A stretch of DNA of 14,500 bases from an uncultured Eubacteriales bacterium. GTDB taxonomy: Bacteria; Bacillota; Clostridia; Oscillospirales; Oscillospiraceae. Below are positions 6,420 through 14,150 of this stretch, one piece after another; the first letter of the stretch is position 1, and every line of letters begins with the position of its first letter. The notes beneath the pieces were generated by a model. It was not told where the DNA came from. It did no database searches and saw only the letters and a list, made by a program, of their open reading frames with translations. The DNA is taken from NCBI GenBank assembly GCA_902475515.1, contig CABSAB010000006.1:1-14500 (forward strand), written 5' to 3'. Made by a program: the position numbers and the translations under genes.

Positions 6420-6448
6420 ATTATACCGAACTTCCGCGCAAAGTGCAA
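6420..6448 (-). promoter_or_regulatory. Promoter of the RNA methyltransferase gene
   Basis: On the minus strand TTGCAC (6443-6448), a 17-bp spacer and TATAAT (6420-6425) make a near-consensus promoter about 34 bp upstream of the start codon. Confidence 0.72.
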
Positions 6449-6503
6449 TCATTCCCTGAAAAAAGGACCCCGCGGCCAGCCCAAAACAACAAATTGTATC
6501 AAA

Positions 6504-6527
6504 GGGCGCAAGGGGACAATTGCGCCC
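6504..6527. promoter_or_regulatory. Inverted repeat overlapping the MATE promoter
   Basis: GGGCGCAA (6504-6511) and TTGCGCCC (6520-6527) form a perfect 8-bp inverted repeat with an 8-bp centre. The right arm contains the proposed -35 of the MATE gene. A G-run rather than a T-run follows, so it is unlikely to be a terminator. It may be an operator. Confidence 0.4.
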
Positions 6528-6548
6528 GGGGGTGTGTTGTGGTATGAT
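6520..6548 (+). promoter_or_regulatory. Promoter of the MATE gene
   Basis: TTGCGC (6520-6525), 17 bp, TATGAT (6543-6548). The overlapping GATAAT is an alternative -10 but would need a 20-bp spacer. The leader is about 37 nt. Confidence 0.5.
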
Positions 6549-6591
6549 AATCTTACGAATTCATAATTACTGCGCCCCGGGAGGTGTGTAT

Positions 6592-7950
6592 ATGGCGACC
6601 CTGCAAAACCGGGACCTGCTCTCCGGCAGTGTTCCCAAGCAGCTCATTGCGTTTTCACTGCCTTTTTTGGCGGCTAATGTGCTCCAGTCGGTATATGCGG
6701 TGGTGGATATGATCATCGTGGGCCAATTCGTAGGCTCGGCGGGCCTGTCCGGTGTGTCCATCGGCAGCCAGATCGCCAGCTTGTTCACCTCCACGGGTAT
6801 GGGCCTTTCCATGGGCGGCCAGATGATGCTGGCCCAGTTTAAGGGAGCGGGGGATGAAAATGCCCAGCGGGAATCCATCGGCACCATGCTGAGCTTTATG
6901 CTGCTGCTGGGCATTGTCCTGGCGATCCCCTGCATTGTTCTGGCAAAGCCCCTTTTGACCCTGCTCCGCACTCCCGGAGAATCCTACCGGGACGCCTATT
7001 GGTATTTCATCATCAGCGCTCTGGGGATTGTATTTATCTTCGGCTACAATTCCGTGTGTGCCGTGCTGCGGGGACTGGGGGATTCCAAGCGGCCCATGTA
7101 CTTTGTGGCGGTGTCCACGGTGACCAATATCCTGCTGGACCTGCTGTTTGTGGGCGTGATGAAAAAGGGAGCGGGCGGCGCCGCTGCAGCCACCATCATT
7201 GCCCAGGGGGTCTCGTTTCTCATTGCCGGAGTGTATCTCTACATCCACCGGGAAAGCTTTGTATTTGACTTCAAGCGGAGAAGCTTCAAGATTGTGGGCG
7301 CACGGCTTAAAACCATGCTGAAGGTGGGCATTCCCTTTGCCCTGCAATTTTCCATGCTGATGATCTCCATGCTGTTCGTGGTGGCCCTGGTGAACGATTT
7401 CGGCGTCAGTGCCTCGGCGGGCTACGGCGTGGGCGGCAAGGTGGATAATTTTGCCACTCTGCCGGTATACGCTTTCTCCTCGGCAGCCTCCACCATGGTG
7501 GGGCAGAACATCGGGGCCAAGCAGTATGACCGGGCCCGGTCCGTGGTCCACTGGTGCGTGGGGCTGACCCTTTGCTGTGAGCTGGTGGTCTTTGCCCTGG
7601 TGCAGATCTTCGCCCCGCAGATCGTCTCCATCTTCAATGGAGAACCGGAGGTGATCGCCGTGGGCACGTCCTATCTCCATCTGATGGCCTTTGCCTATCT
7701 GGCCCACTGCGCCCTGGACGGCTATCAGTCCATGGCAAACGGCGTGGGCTTTTCCATGCTGAGCTTCATCTGCTGCACGGTGGATGGGCTGGTGGTGCGC
7801 ATTCCCCTGGCGTATTTATTCGGATCTGTGCTGGGCATGGGCATCCAGGGGGTATTTCTGGGCTGCATGATCGCCCCGTTCTCGGCGGCGCTGATCTCCG
7901 GCATCTATTTCTACTCCGGGGTCTGGAAAAAGCAGAGCTTGGTGAAGTAG
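6592..7950 (+). CDS. MATE-family multidrug/toxin efflux transporter
   Basis: A 452-residue integral membrane protein of the MATE (NorM/DinF-like) superfamily, which exports cationic drugs or metabolites using a Na+ or H+ gradient. It begins RDLLSGSVPKQLIAFSLPFLAANVLQSVYAVVDMIIVGQF-type, the standard first helix pair. The internal features are the usual two six-helix halves, including a GYNSVCAVLRGLGDSKRPM segment near residue 150 (the conserved RGxGD motif) and a matching second-half GYQSMANGVGFSM. Length fits 12 transmembrane helices. The frame is open upstream, but the ATG at 6592 follows GGGAGGTG at 5-bp spacing and gives the family start. It is monocistronic as far as visible, divergent from the RNA methyltransferase. 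The substrate cannot be told from sequence. Confidence 0.93.
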   Translation: MATLQNRDLLSGSVPKQLIAFSLPFLAANVLQSVYAVVDMIIVGQFVGSAGLSGVSIGSQIASLFTSTGMGLSMGGQMMLAQFKGAGDENAQRESIGTMLSFMLLLGIVLAIPCIVLAKPLLTLLRTPGESYRDAYWYFIISALGIVFIFGYNSVCAVLRGLGDSKRPMYFVAVSTVTNILLDLLFVGVMKKGAGGAAAATIIAQGVSFLIAGVYLYIHRESFVFDFKRRSFKIVGARLKTMLKVGIPFALQFSMLMISMLFVVALVNDFGVSASAGYGVGGKVDNFATLPVYAFSSAASTMVGQNIGAKQYDRARSVVHWCVGLTLCCELVVFALVQIFAPQIVSIFNGEPEVIAVGTSYLHLMAFAYLAHCALDGYQSMANGVGFSMLSFICCTVDGLVVRIPLAYLFGSVLGMGIQGVFLGCMIAPFSAALISGIYFYSGVWKKQSLVK

Positions 7951-7969
7951 ATGATAAAAATGGGAGAAA

Positions 7970-8001
7970 AATCCGGAAAAAGGGTGCAATTTTTGCGGAT
8001 T
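7970..8001 (+). terminator. Possible terminator hairpin after the MATE gene
   Basis: AATCCGGAAAAA pairs with TTTTTGCGGATT (one mismatch) around an 8-nt loop. No immediate T-run follows; the nearest is a run of six Ts about 20 bp on (8023-8028). The remaining spacer up to 8202 holds the promoter of the next gene and nothing else recognised. Confidence 0.3.
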
Positions 8002-8106
8002 GTCAGGCTGCTGTTCTGCTGCATTTTTTGATATCTAAGCAATGTGCACATTTTTGAGGGTATGATGCAAACAGACCGCACAAAATTTTACGAAAGTATT
8101 GCGGAA

Positions 8107-8136
8107 TTGTAATGTTTGTGCTACATTCAGTATAAA
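8107..8136 (+). promoter_or_regulatory. Promoter of the first solute-binding lipoprotein gene
   Basis: TTGTAA (8107-8112), 18 bp, TATAAA (8131-8136). This gives a leader of about 60 nt containing a short GC-rich inverted repeat (GCCG...CGGC near 8145-8160). The match is moderate. Confidence 0.45.
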
Positions 8137-8202
8137 GTGCCGTGCCGTCCGGGAGGCGGCAGCGCTGCTTTATAAACATCTGATTTGGAAAAGAGGTATG
8201 TT

Positions 8203-9990
8203 ATGAAAACGAAAAAGATCCTTGCGCTTCTTTTGGTCATGGCCATGATGCTGGCCGTGTTCGGCGCCTGCGGCGACGGCAGTGCGTCTGATCCGGCCCC
8301 GGCCTCCGAGGCCCCTGCCGAGACCCAGCCTGCACAGGCCCCCGAGGTGTCTGCCGAGCCCGCGCCTGTGGAGGAGCCCGCTTCCGCCGAGGAGCCCGCC
8401 TCCACCGTGGAGGACGCCCCCGCTGAGGGTGGTCTCATCACCACGGACTACAAGTACGACCTTCCGCTGTTTGACGATGACTACACATTCTCCATGTGGG
8501 TCAGCTTCTCGGATAATATGTCCACCTTCATGCCCAACCAGTTTGCTGACAATCTGGGCTATAAGAAGGCTGCGGAGATGACCGGCGTGGACGTGGACCT
8601 GGTGTGTATTTCCACCGCCGCCAACTCCGAGCAGTTTAACCTGCGGGTGGCCTCCGGCGATCTGCCCAACGTCATCACCAACGTCAGCATGCTCTGGACC
8701 GGCTCCTATGATTCCGCAATTGATGACGATGTGTTCATCGACCTGACAGAAATGGTCGAGAACTATATGCCCGCCTACAAGGAGTGCTATGACCAGCTTT
8801 CCGATGACGTAAAGCGTCAGCTGCACACCGACGAGGGCAACTTCCCCCGTCTGTACTCCATCAACAACTACCCTGACGGCGCCACCGAGGGCGCGTTCGT
8901 CCGCACCGACTATCTTGAGAAGGTCGGCATGGACATCCCCACCACCTATGACGAGCTGGATGCGGTACTCCGCGCCTTCCAGACCGAGCTGAACCTGCCT
9001 GAGCCTCTCATGGCCACCTCCGGCATCGTTCACACCTCCAACGCCCTGTGCTCCGGCTATGGCGTTAACGGCGGATTCTCCACCTTCCCCATGTTTGCCG
9101 ATCCCTATTATGTGGTGGACGGTCAGGTGCACTTTGGCGTGATCGAGGACGGCTATAAGGAGTACATGGAGATGTTCTCCACCTACTATGCCGACGGCAT
9201 CATCAGCCCCGACTTTATCTCCAAAAACCAGAACCCCATGGAGTTCGGCGGAACCATTTCCTCCGGCGACGTGGGCGTGTTCTTCGGCGAGACCAATATG
9301 GTCCCCAACTATATCGACATGGGTCAGGCCACAGATCCCGACTTTGCCATTGCCCCGCTGCCGCCCATCACCAAGACCGAGGGTGAGGCCACTCATTTTG
9401 CCTCCGAAAAGTCCCCCATCTCCGGCCGTGTGGCGCAGATCGCTGTGTCTCAGAACCAGGAGACGGACCTTGAGAAGCTGGGCAAATACCTGGACTTCTT
9501 CTTCACCGAAGAAGGCGCACTGCTGTCTGCCATGGGCGTGGAGGACACCGCCGATCAGGAAGGCTCCTACGTCTGGGATGAAAACGGTGAGCTCCAGTAT
9601 TCCGACACCTGGAACAACAGCGAGCTTTCCGAGATGGAAAAGCCCACCTATTATATCTTCTCCTGCATGCCGATGCTGTGCCCCAAGACGCCGTCCTCCT
9701 ATAAGCTGGACCTCCAGTTTGAGTGCGCCCCCGTCTGGGAGACAAATGCCGACAGCGCTTATCAGATGCCCGGCGCCATCTCCATGACCACCGAGGAGAA
9801 CGACCGGTACAACACCATCTATGGCGATATCCGCACCACCCTGGAGGAGAACCTCACAAGCTTCGCCACCTGCGAAAAGCCCATGAGCGAGTGGGATGCC
9901 TTTGTCCAGTCCATCTACGATCTGGGCATTGAGGAGTGCATCGAGATCCAGCAGGCTGCCGTGGACCGCTTCAACGAGAGAGGCGTGTGA
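8203..9990 (+). CDS. Extracellular solute-binding lipoprotein (ABC family 1-like)
   Basis: A 595-residue secreted lipoprotein. It has a signal peptide, MKTKKILALLLVMAMMLAV, with acylated C23 in the lipobox FGAC. An Ala/Pro/Glu-rich, low-complexity linker (about 25-78) spaces it from the membrane. The large ligand-binding domain begins YDLPLFDDDYTFSMW, the usual opening of family 1 (carbohydrate or oligopeptide) binding proteins, with LRVASGDLPNVI near 155-166 and a C-terminal helix ending in IQQAAVDRFNERG. A GAGGT site sits 5 bp before the chosen ATG; a TTG 18 bp upstream overlaps it. A strong terminator follows. It lacks a permease or ATPase nearby, and a paralogue starts at 14151. The ligand is unknown; a glycan or oligosaccharide is most likely for such long members. 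Confidence 0.88.
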   Translation: MKTKKILALLLVMAMMLAVFGACGDGSASDPAPASEAPAETQPAQAPEVSAEPAPVEEPASAEEPASTVEDAPAEGGLITTDYKYDLPLFDDDYTFSMWVSFSDNMSTFMPNQFADNLGYKKAAEMTGVDVDLVCISTAANSEQFNLRVASGDLPNVITNVSMLWTGSYDSAIDDDVFIDLTEMVENYMPAYKECYDQLSDDVKRQLHTDEGNFPRLYSINNYPDGATEGAFVRTDYLEKVGMDIPTTYDELDAVLRAFQTELNLPEPLMATSGIVHTSNALCSGYGVNGGFSTFPMFADPYYVVDGQVHFGVIEDGYKEYMEMFSTYYADGIISPDFISKNQNPMEFGGTISSGDVGVFFGETNMVPNYIDMGQATDPDFAIAPLPPITKTEGEATHFASEKSPISGRVAQIAVSQNQETDLEKLGKYLDFFFTEEGALLSAMGVEDTADQEGSYVWDENGELQYSDTWNNSELSEMEKPTYYIFSCMPMLCPKTPSSYKLDLQFECAPVWETNADSAYQMPGAISMTTEENDRYNTIYGDIRTTLEENLTSFATCEKPMSEWDAFVQSIYDLGIEECIEIQQAAVDRFNERGV

Positions 9991-10016
9991 TCCTTCGGCG
10001 CACCTGATATAGCCGA

Positions 10017-10052
10017 AAGCCCCGCCGTGGAATTCCACGGCGGGGCTTTTTT
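10017..10052 (+). terminator. Strong intrinsic terminator of the solute-binding protein gene
   Basis: A perfect GC-rich palindrome (arms 10019-10032 and 10033-10046, GCCCCGCCGTGG meeting at AATT) is followed directly by six Ts (10047-10052). The preceding As make it usable on the other strand as well. Confidence 0.92.
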
Positions 10053-10074
10053 CCCGCGAAGCCGACCGCTTTCG

Positions 10075-10103
10075 TTGACTTTTCTTGAAAAAATGGCTAC
10101 AAT
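10075..10103 (+). promoter_or_regulatory. Promoter of the polysaccharide deacetylase gene
   Basis: TTGACT (10075-10080), exactly 17 bp, TACAAT (10098-10103), just downstream of the terminator. The leader is about 40 nt. Confidence 0.75.
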
Positions 10104-10150
10104 ACAAGAAATGTGGTCATCCTATCGGATGATACGGAGGAACGAAACTT

Positions 10151-11413
10151 ATGCGAAAATTATGGATCATGCTACTTGGCCTGGCGGTGCTTTCCGGCTG
10201 CACCTTCGGCACTGGGGATTCGGGCGTATCCGCCGACCCGCAGGAGCCCGCAGTGGATTCCGTAAGCTGGGGTGTTATGGATCTGGAAAACGCAGCGCTG
10301 ACGCCCCAGGCCGAGGCCTCGATGCTGGAGCCGGATGCGGATTCTGCCCTGGAGGAGCGCGGCGGAGAGGCCGCCCCCAGCACCAGTGCCCTGCCCACAA
10401 CGCTTTTGGATGTGCTGCCGGGCAAGATCACCGTCTGGGTGGACGGACAGGCCTTGACCGGGGTGCTGGAGGACGGTGTCACGCTGGTGAGTGTTTCGGA
10501 GCTGCAGGCCATCTGGCCCTGGTTCCAGGGCACTGGCGACGGTGAGACCTGGACTTATACCGGACAGGCGGATTTTCCCCACGAGATCACCTGCCAGCGC
10601 CCCGAGGCCTATGACGGCAGTGGCGGCATCTGCTTCCAGGGGATTCATGAGGAATACTGGCTCCCGGTCCGCTGGATCAGCCAGGAGATCGGCGTGCGGC
10701 TCCTGTGGGACGAAGAGTGGGGTGACATCTACCTCAGCACCCCCGTCCGGGTGCGGGATATCCCCCAGGGCGTCCAGGTGCCGGTGCTGATGTACCATGC
10801 CGTGTCCGACGACCTGTGGGGCATCGACGAGCTGTTTGTCTCCCCCTCGGAGCTGGAAAAGCAACTGAGTTATCTCCAGGAAAACGGCTATGATCCCATT
10901 TTCTTCTCGGACCTGCCCAATCTCTCGGACTATGATAAGCCGGTCCTTTTGACCTTTGACGACGGTTATGAAAATAACTATACGGAGCTGCTCCCGCTGC
11001 TGGAGAAGTACGATACCAAAGCCACGGTATTCGTCATCACCGGCCTGCTGGAAACAGAGAACTACCTGACCGTCGAGCAGGTGAAGGCCCTGTCGGATTC
11101 TGATGTTGTGGATATCCAGAGCCACACGGTGCACCACAATGAGCTGCCCACCCTCTCCCGGGAGGATCAGGAGTACCAGCTTACCCAGTCCCAGCTGGAG
11201 CTGGCCCGGATCACCGGGAAGATCCCCTATGTCCTGTGCTATCCCACCGGAAAGCGGAACGATACCACAGTGGAGCTGACCCAGAGCTACTACAGCTTTG
11301 GCGTGGATATGAACGGCGGCCTGTGGACCACGGCGGACAACTATTACCGGGTGCCCCGGATCTATATCTCCCGGGAGGACACCCTCAGTTCCTTTGTGGC
11401 CAAGCTGCCCTGA
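10151..11413 (+). CDS. Lipoprotein polysaccharide deacetylase (NodB domain) with copper-amine-oxidase-like N-terminal region
   Basis: A 420-residue lipoprotein with lipobox LSGC (C17), then an acidic, Ala-rich linker to about residue 85. Residues 90-197 look like the copper-amine-oxidase N-terminal-like fold often found on clostridial surface proteins (TVWVDGQALTGV, LPVRWISQEIGVRLLWDEEWGDIYL). Residues of about 208-420 are a NodB deacetylase: VPVLMYHAV, the metal/base motif TFDDGYENNY (D270, D271), SHTVHHNEL (H325 and H329) and CYPTGKRND (363-371). It is predicted to remove acetyl groups from peptidoglycan or another surface glycan outside the membrane. The ATG follows GGAGG with a rather long 10-bp spacing, and it has its own promoter. 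The exact substrate is unknown. Confidence 0.92.
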   Translation: MRKLWIMLLGLAVLSGCTFGTGDSGVSADPQEPAVDSVSWGVMDLENAALTPQAEASMLEPDADSALEERGGEAAPSTSALPTTLLDVLPGKITVWVDGQALTGVLEDGVTLVSVSELQAIWPWFQGTGDGETWTYTGQADFPHEITCQRPEAYDGSGGICFQGIHEEYWLPVRWISQEIGVRLLWDEEWGDIYLSTPVRVRDIPQGVQVPVLMYHAVSDDLWGIDELFVSPSELEKQLSYLQENGYDPIFFSDLPNLSDYDKPVLLTFDDGYENNYTELLPLLEKYDTKATVFVITGLLETENYLTVEQVKALSDSDVVDIQSHTVHHNELPTLSREDQEYQLTQSQLELARITGKIPYVLCYPTGKRNDTTVELTQSYYSFGVDMNGGLWTTADNYYRVPRIYISREDTLSSFVAKLP

Positions 11414-11425
11414 GCGCGGGAAACA

Positions 11426-11454
11426 TTGACTTGCGTCAAAAATACTGCTATAGT
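11426..11454 (+). promoter_or_regulatory. Promoter of the permease-yaaA operon
   Basis: TTGACT (11426-11431), 17 bp, TATAGT (11449-11454). The -35 lies in a small inverted repeat TTGAC-TTGC-GTCAA (11426-11439). The leader is about 27 nt. No terminator separates this from the deacetylase gene, so some read-through is likely. Confidence 0.7.
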
Positions 11455-11487
11455 AATATTCACGATATCTTCACAGAACGGAAGTGA

Positions 11488-12933
11488 ATGCCCTTGGCAA
11501 TCATGACAAAAACAGCCCACCGGGAGGACGGCGCCGAACAGCCTTCCATTAAATGCGGCATGTTCCGCATCCGGCTCCCCTTTATTCACGCCCCCTGGGA
11601 AATACCAGAGATGATCCAGGCCATCGTGGTCTTCGTCACCGGTGTGTCAGCAGTGGCCTATTTGCAGGATATCTTCGGACTGCCCTTTTCTGTGGCGCTG
11701 TCCATCGTGTGTATCCATGAGCTGCTGTATATTTTTCAGAATCTGGTGGGCGATCCCATCGTGGGCGGCTGGGTCACCCCGGCCATTCCCCTGGTGACCA
11801 CCTGGCTTTTGAGCTTCTCCGATACCACCGAGCGCATACAGGCCCTGATCATGCTGCAATTGATCCTGGGTATTTTGTATCTGGTGCTGGGCATCACGGG
11901 TCTGGCGGCCAAGCTGGTCAGTAAGGTCCCGGTGTCCGTCAAGGCCGGCATCCTCATTGGTGCGGGCTTCTCCGCCGTCATCGGAAAATATGGCTTTGCC
12001 GCGGTGGAAAATGGCGGTGTAGGCTTCTATGGCAGCCCCATCAGCTTCTCCATCGGCGTGCTGGCGGCGCTGTTTTTGCTGTTTTCCGTGGGCTTCAACA
12101 AGCAGAAGAAGAAGCCCGGCCATAAATTCATCAAATTCCTGGCCAAATGCGGCTTTGTGCCGGCGCTGCTGCTTGCCTATGTGGTAGGCATGATCGCCGG
12201 CGAGATTTCCACTCCGGTGAATGTCATGGCCGACGGCCTGATCTTCAACCCCATTCCGGGGCTCAAGTATGTGTTCCAGAATTTCTGTCTCATCGGCCTG
12301 GGCTTCCCCTCTTGGCATGTGATCTCCTCGGCGGCGGTCATGGCGGTGGTGGCCTACATCATCTCCTTCGGCGATATCGTCACCGGATCGGAGTTCCTGG
12401 AGGATACCAAGCAGTACCGGAAGGACGAGGCCCTTGCGGTGAACCCCAACCTCACCAACGTCTGCTGCGGCGTGCGGAACGTGATCCAGAGCCTGTTCTG
12501 CCCCACGGTGGTCCTGTCCGGGCCCCTCTGGTCTGCCATGATGGTGACCATCTGCGAGCGGTATAAGACCGGCAAGGAGAATATGTACTCCTTCTTCGGC
12601 GGCTGTATTACCTTCAACGTGGCGAAATGGATCTGCTGCCTGATCCTGCCTCTGGTGGCGCTGATCCGGCCAATCCTGCCCCTTTCCATGAGCCTGACAC
12701 TGATGATCCAGGCCTTTGGCTGCTTCTATGTGGCCCTGGGCCTTTGCAAGAATAACACCCAGCGGGGCGTGGCCGGTCTCATCGGCGGCGTTCTGGCCAT
12801 CACCAATCCCCAGACGGGCCTCATTGTGGGCATCGTGGTATCGTTTATCTGCGAATGGCTCCTGAACCGGGAGTTCGGCAGCAAGACCACAGAAGCCGCC
12901 CCTGCCCTGGAAGAGAGTACCCCCGAGGACTGA
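11488..12933 (+). CDS. Multi-spanning permease, UraA/NCS2-SulP-like fold, substrate unknown
   Basis: A 481-residue polytopic membrane protein with about 12-14 hydrophobic segments, a short charged N-terminus and an acidic C-terminal tail. Segments such as LVSKVPVSVKAGILIGAGFSAVIGKYGF and IISFGDIVTGSEF resemble the nucleobase/xanthine NCS2 (SLC23) or SulP carrier fold, with two inverted repeats of seven helices. The similarity is by eye and does not assign a substrate. The ATG at 11488 has a GGAAGTGA site partly overlapping. An in-frame ATG at 11503 is an alternative with a poorer site. Promoter-proximal in an operon: yaaA begins 5 bp after its stop. A purine/uracil or an anion such as benzoate or sulfate are all possible. 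Confidence 0.6.
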   Translation: MPLAIMTKTAHREDGAEQPSIKCGMFRIRLPFIHAPWEIPEMIQAIVVFVTGVSAVAYLQDIFGLPFSVALSIVCIHELLYIFQNLVGDPIVGGWVTPAIPLVTTWLLSFSDTTERIQALIMLQLILGILYLVLGITGLAAKLVSKVPVSVKAGILIGAGFSAVIGKYGFAAVENGGVGFYGSPISFSIGVLAALFLLFSVGFNKQKKKPGHKFIKFLAKCGFVPALLLAYVVGMIAGEISTPVNVMADGLIFNPIPGLKYVFQNFCLIGLGFPSWHVISSAAVMAVVAYIISFGDIVTGSEFLEDTKQYRKDEALAVNPNLTNVCCGVRNVIQSLFCPTVVLSGPLWSAMMVTICERYKTGKENMYSFFGGCITFNVAKWICCLILPLVALIRPILPLSMSLTLMIQAFGCFYVALGLCKNNTQRGVAGLIGGVLAITNPQTGLIVGIVVSFICEWLLNREFGSKTTEAAPALEESTPED

Positions 12934-12938
12934 GCGCT

Positions 12939-13691
12939 ATGAACATCATCATTTCCCCCGCCAAGCGCATGCAGGAGGACTACGACAGCCTGCCCTTTGG
13001 CGGACTCCCCAGGTTCCCTGAGAAAACGCAGATGCTCTGGGAGCATCTGCGGGGCCTGTCACCGGAAGCCCTGCGGGAGCTGCTCCAATGCAACGAGAAG
13101 ATCGCCGGCCAGAACTACCGGCGCTTTCAGGAGATGCCGGATATGCCCCTGCGGACCCCGGCCCTGTTTGCCTATCAGGGCATCCAGTATCAGTACATGG
13201 GCGCAAAGAGCTTTACAGATCACCAGTATGCCTATCTCCAGGAGCATCTTTATATCGTCTCCGGCTTTTACGGCCTGCTCCGGCCCTGTGACGGTATTCA
13301 CGCTTACCGGCTGGAGATGCAGGCAAAGCTCCGGACGGATTTTTGCAAAAACCTCTATGATTTCTGGGGCGAGGACCTGGGCCGGACCCTCTCCGAAGGG
13401 GGCCTGGTCATCGACCTGGCCTCAGAGGAATACAGCAAGGCCGCCCGGCAGGGGATCTCCCCGGCGACCCGCTGGGTCACGGTGCGCTTCGGACAGCTGC
13501 AAAAGGGTAAGCTCAAGGAGACTGGCACCCAGGTGAAGATGGCCCGGGGCGCCATGGTCCGTTATCTGGCGGAGCACGCCGTTTCCGACCCGGCGGAGAT
13601 GCAGGGATTTACGGAGCTGGGCTACCGGTTTGATCCGGACCGCTCCCAGGAGGATGCACTGGTGTTCGTCAAGACCCCCGATCCGGCCTGA
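12939..13691 (+). CDS. yaaA: YaaA-family peroxide stress / DNA-binding protein
   Basis: A 250-residue UPF0246 (DUF328) protein. In E. coli YaaA limits intracellular free iron and protects DNA during hydrogen peroxide stress. Diagnostic segments are the start MNIIISPAKRM, FAYQGIQYQYMGA, VSGFYGLLRPCDGIHAYRLEM and the C-terminal KMARGAMVRYLAEH. Length matches the family. The frame is open upstream, but the ATG at 12939 gives the exact family start and lies 5 bp after the permease stop with GAGGA about 9 bp upstream, so the two genes are probably translationally coupled. Confidence 0.94.
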   Translation: MNIIISPAKRMQEDYDSLPFGGLPRFPEKTQMLWEHLRGLSPEALRELLQCNEKIAGQNYRRFQEMPDMPLRTPALFAYQGIQYQYMGAKSFTDHQYAYLQEHLYIVSGFYGLLRPCDGIHAYRLEMQAKLRTDFCKNLYDFWGEDLGRTLSEGGLVIDLASEEYSKAARQGISPATRWVTVRFGQLQKGKLKETGTQVKMARGAMVRYLAEHAVSDPAEMQGFTELGYRFDPDRSQEDALVFVKTPDPA

Positions 13692-13735
13692 CCGTTTTCG
13701 AACCCGCTACATACGATACCGAGGTGGTATGATCC

Positions 13736-13912
13736 ATGCAGGAAACAAGCTTAAAAACATTGATCCTCCGGGCCCTGCTCGTGACGGGCGTAGTGCTGGC
13801 CCTGCTGGGCGTGCTGCGGCATTTCGGCGTGCTTTCCGTGGCGGCGGACCCGCCCGCGCCGGATGAGGTGGTAGCTGCCTGGGTGTGGGATGGCGCGCCC
13901 CCTGGTCTTTGA
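13736..13912 (+). CDS. Small single-pass membrane protein, unrecognised
   Basis: A 58-codon frame beginning MQETSLKTLILRALL with one hydrophobic segment of about 20 residues (roughly 9-28, VTGVVLALLGVL), then a short Pro/Asp-rich tail and a TGA. GAGGTGG (13721-13727) is 8 bp upstream of this ATG. An alternative ATG at 13729 in another frame gives a non-hydrophobic, Arg/Gly-rich peptide and is less credible. It follows yaaA by 44 bp with no visible promoter or terminator between, and is closed by the terminator at 13926-13952, so it appears to be the last gene of the permease-yaaA operon. No family recognised. Confidence 0.6.
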   Translation: MQETSLKTLILRALLVTGVVLALLGVLRHFGVLSVAADPPAPDEVVAAWVWDGAPPGL

Positions 13913-13925
13913 TTCTGGTTTCATT

Positions 13926-13952
13926 ACGTCCGGCTCCGGCCGGGCGTTTTTT
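13926..13952 (+). terminator. Intrinsic terminator closing the permease-yaaA operon
   Basis: A 9-bp stem (ACGTCCGGC with GCCGGGCGT, one G-U pair) around TCCG, running into six Ts (13947-13952). Confidence 0.88.
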
Positions 13953-14005
13953 ATGGTTCCGACAGGATTTTGAAATATAATTGAAACAATGTTGCTACAA
14001 AAAGA

Positions 14006-14032
14006 GCAATAAACGACCATTTAGGGCAATAA
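14006..14032 (+). promoter_or_regulatory. Direct repeats upstream of the second solute-binding protein
   Basis: GCAATAA occurs at 14006-14012 and 14026-14032, 20 bp apart, each followed by A/C-CG, about 50-80 bp upstream of the -35. This may be an activator-binding site with two half-sites. No regulator in the window is linked to it. Confidence 0.25.
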
Positions 14033-14083
14033 CCGTTGGTTACAATCCACAAAAAATGCCGGGAGAATCTATACTTTCGTGCA

Positions 14084-14113
14084 TTGACGCTCTTCCGTCC
14101 TTTTTCCTATAAT
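14084..14113 (+). promoter_or_regulatory. Promoter of the second solute-binding lipoprotein gene
   Basis: TTGACG (14084-14089), 18 bp, TATAAT (14108-14113). The leader is about 30 nt with an AAGGAGG ribosome site 8 bp before the ATG. Confidence 0.78.
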
Positions 14114-14150
14114 ACAGCTAGACCAGAAAAATTTTAAGGAGGAAGAGAAC

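Noticed and set aside
6655..7707. 350-codon frame opposite the MATE gene, and similar ones at 10172-11137 and 11647-12318
   Set aside because: Antisense shadows with no start signal and improbable His/Gln/Gly composition.
8007..8029. Terminator at GGCTGCTGTTCTGCTGC followed by TTTTTT
   Set aside because: The CTGCTG copies are direct, not inverted, so no stable stem forms before the T-run.
9188..9787. 199-codon frame within the solute-binding lipoprotein in another plus frame
   Set aside because: Pro/Ser/Arg-rich frame-shifted reading of the real gene; no start signal.
8170..10107. 645-codon frame on the minus strand opposite the solute-binding lipoprotein
   Set aside because: No ribosome site and Gly/His/Val-rich low-complexity content. 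It runs through the terminator palindrome and is explained by codon bias of the real gene.
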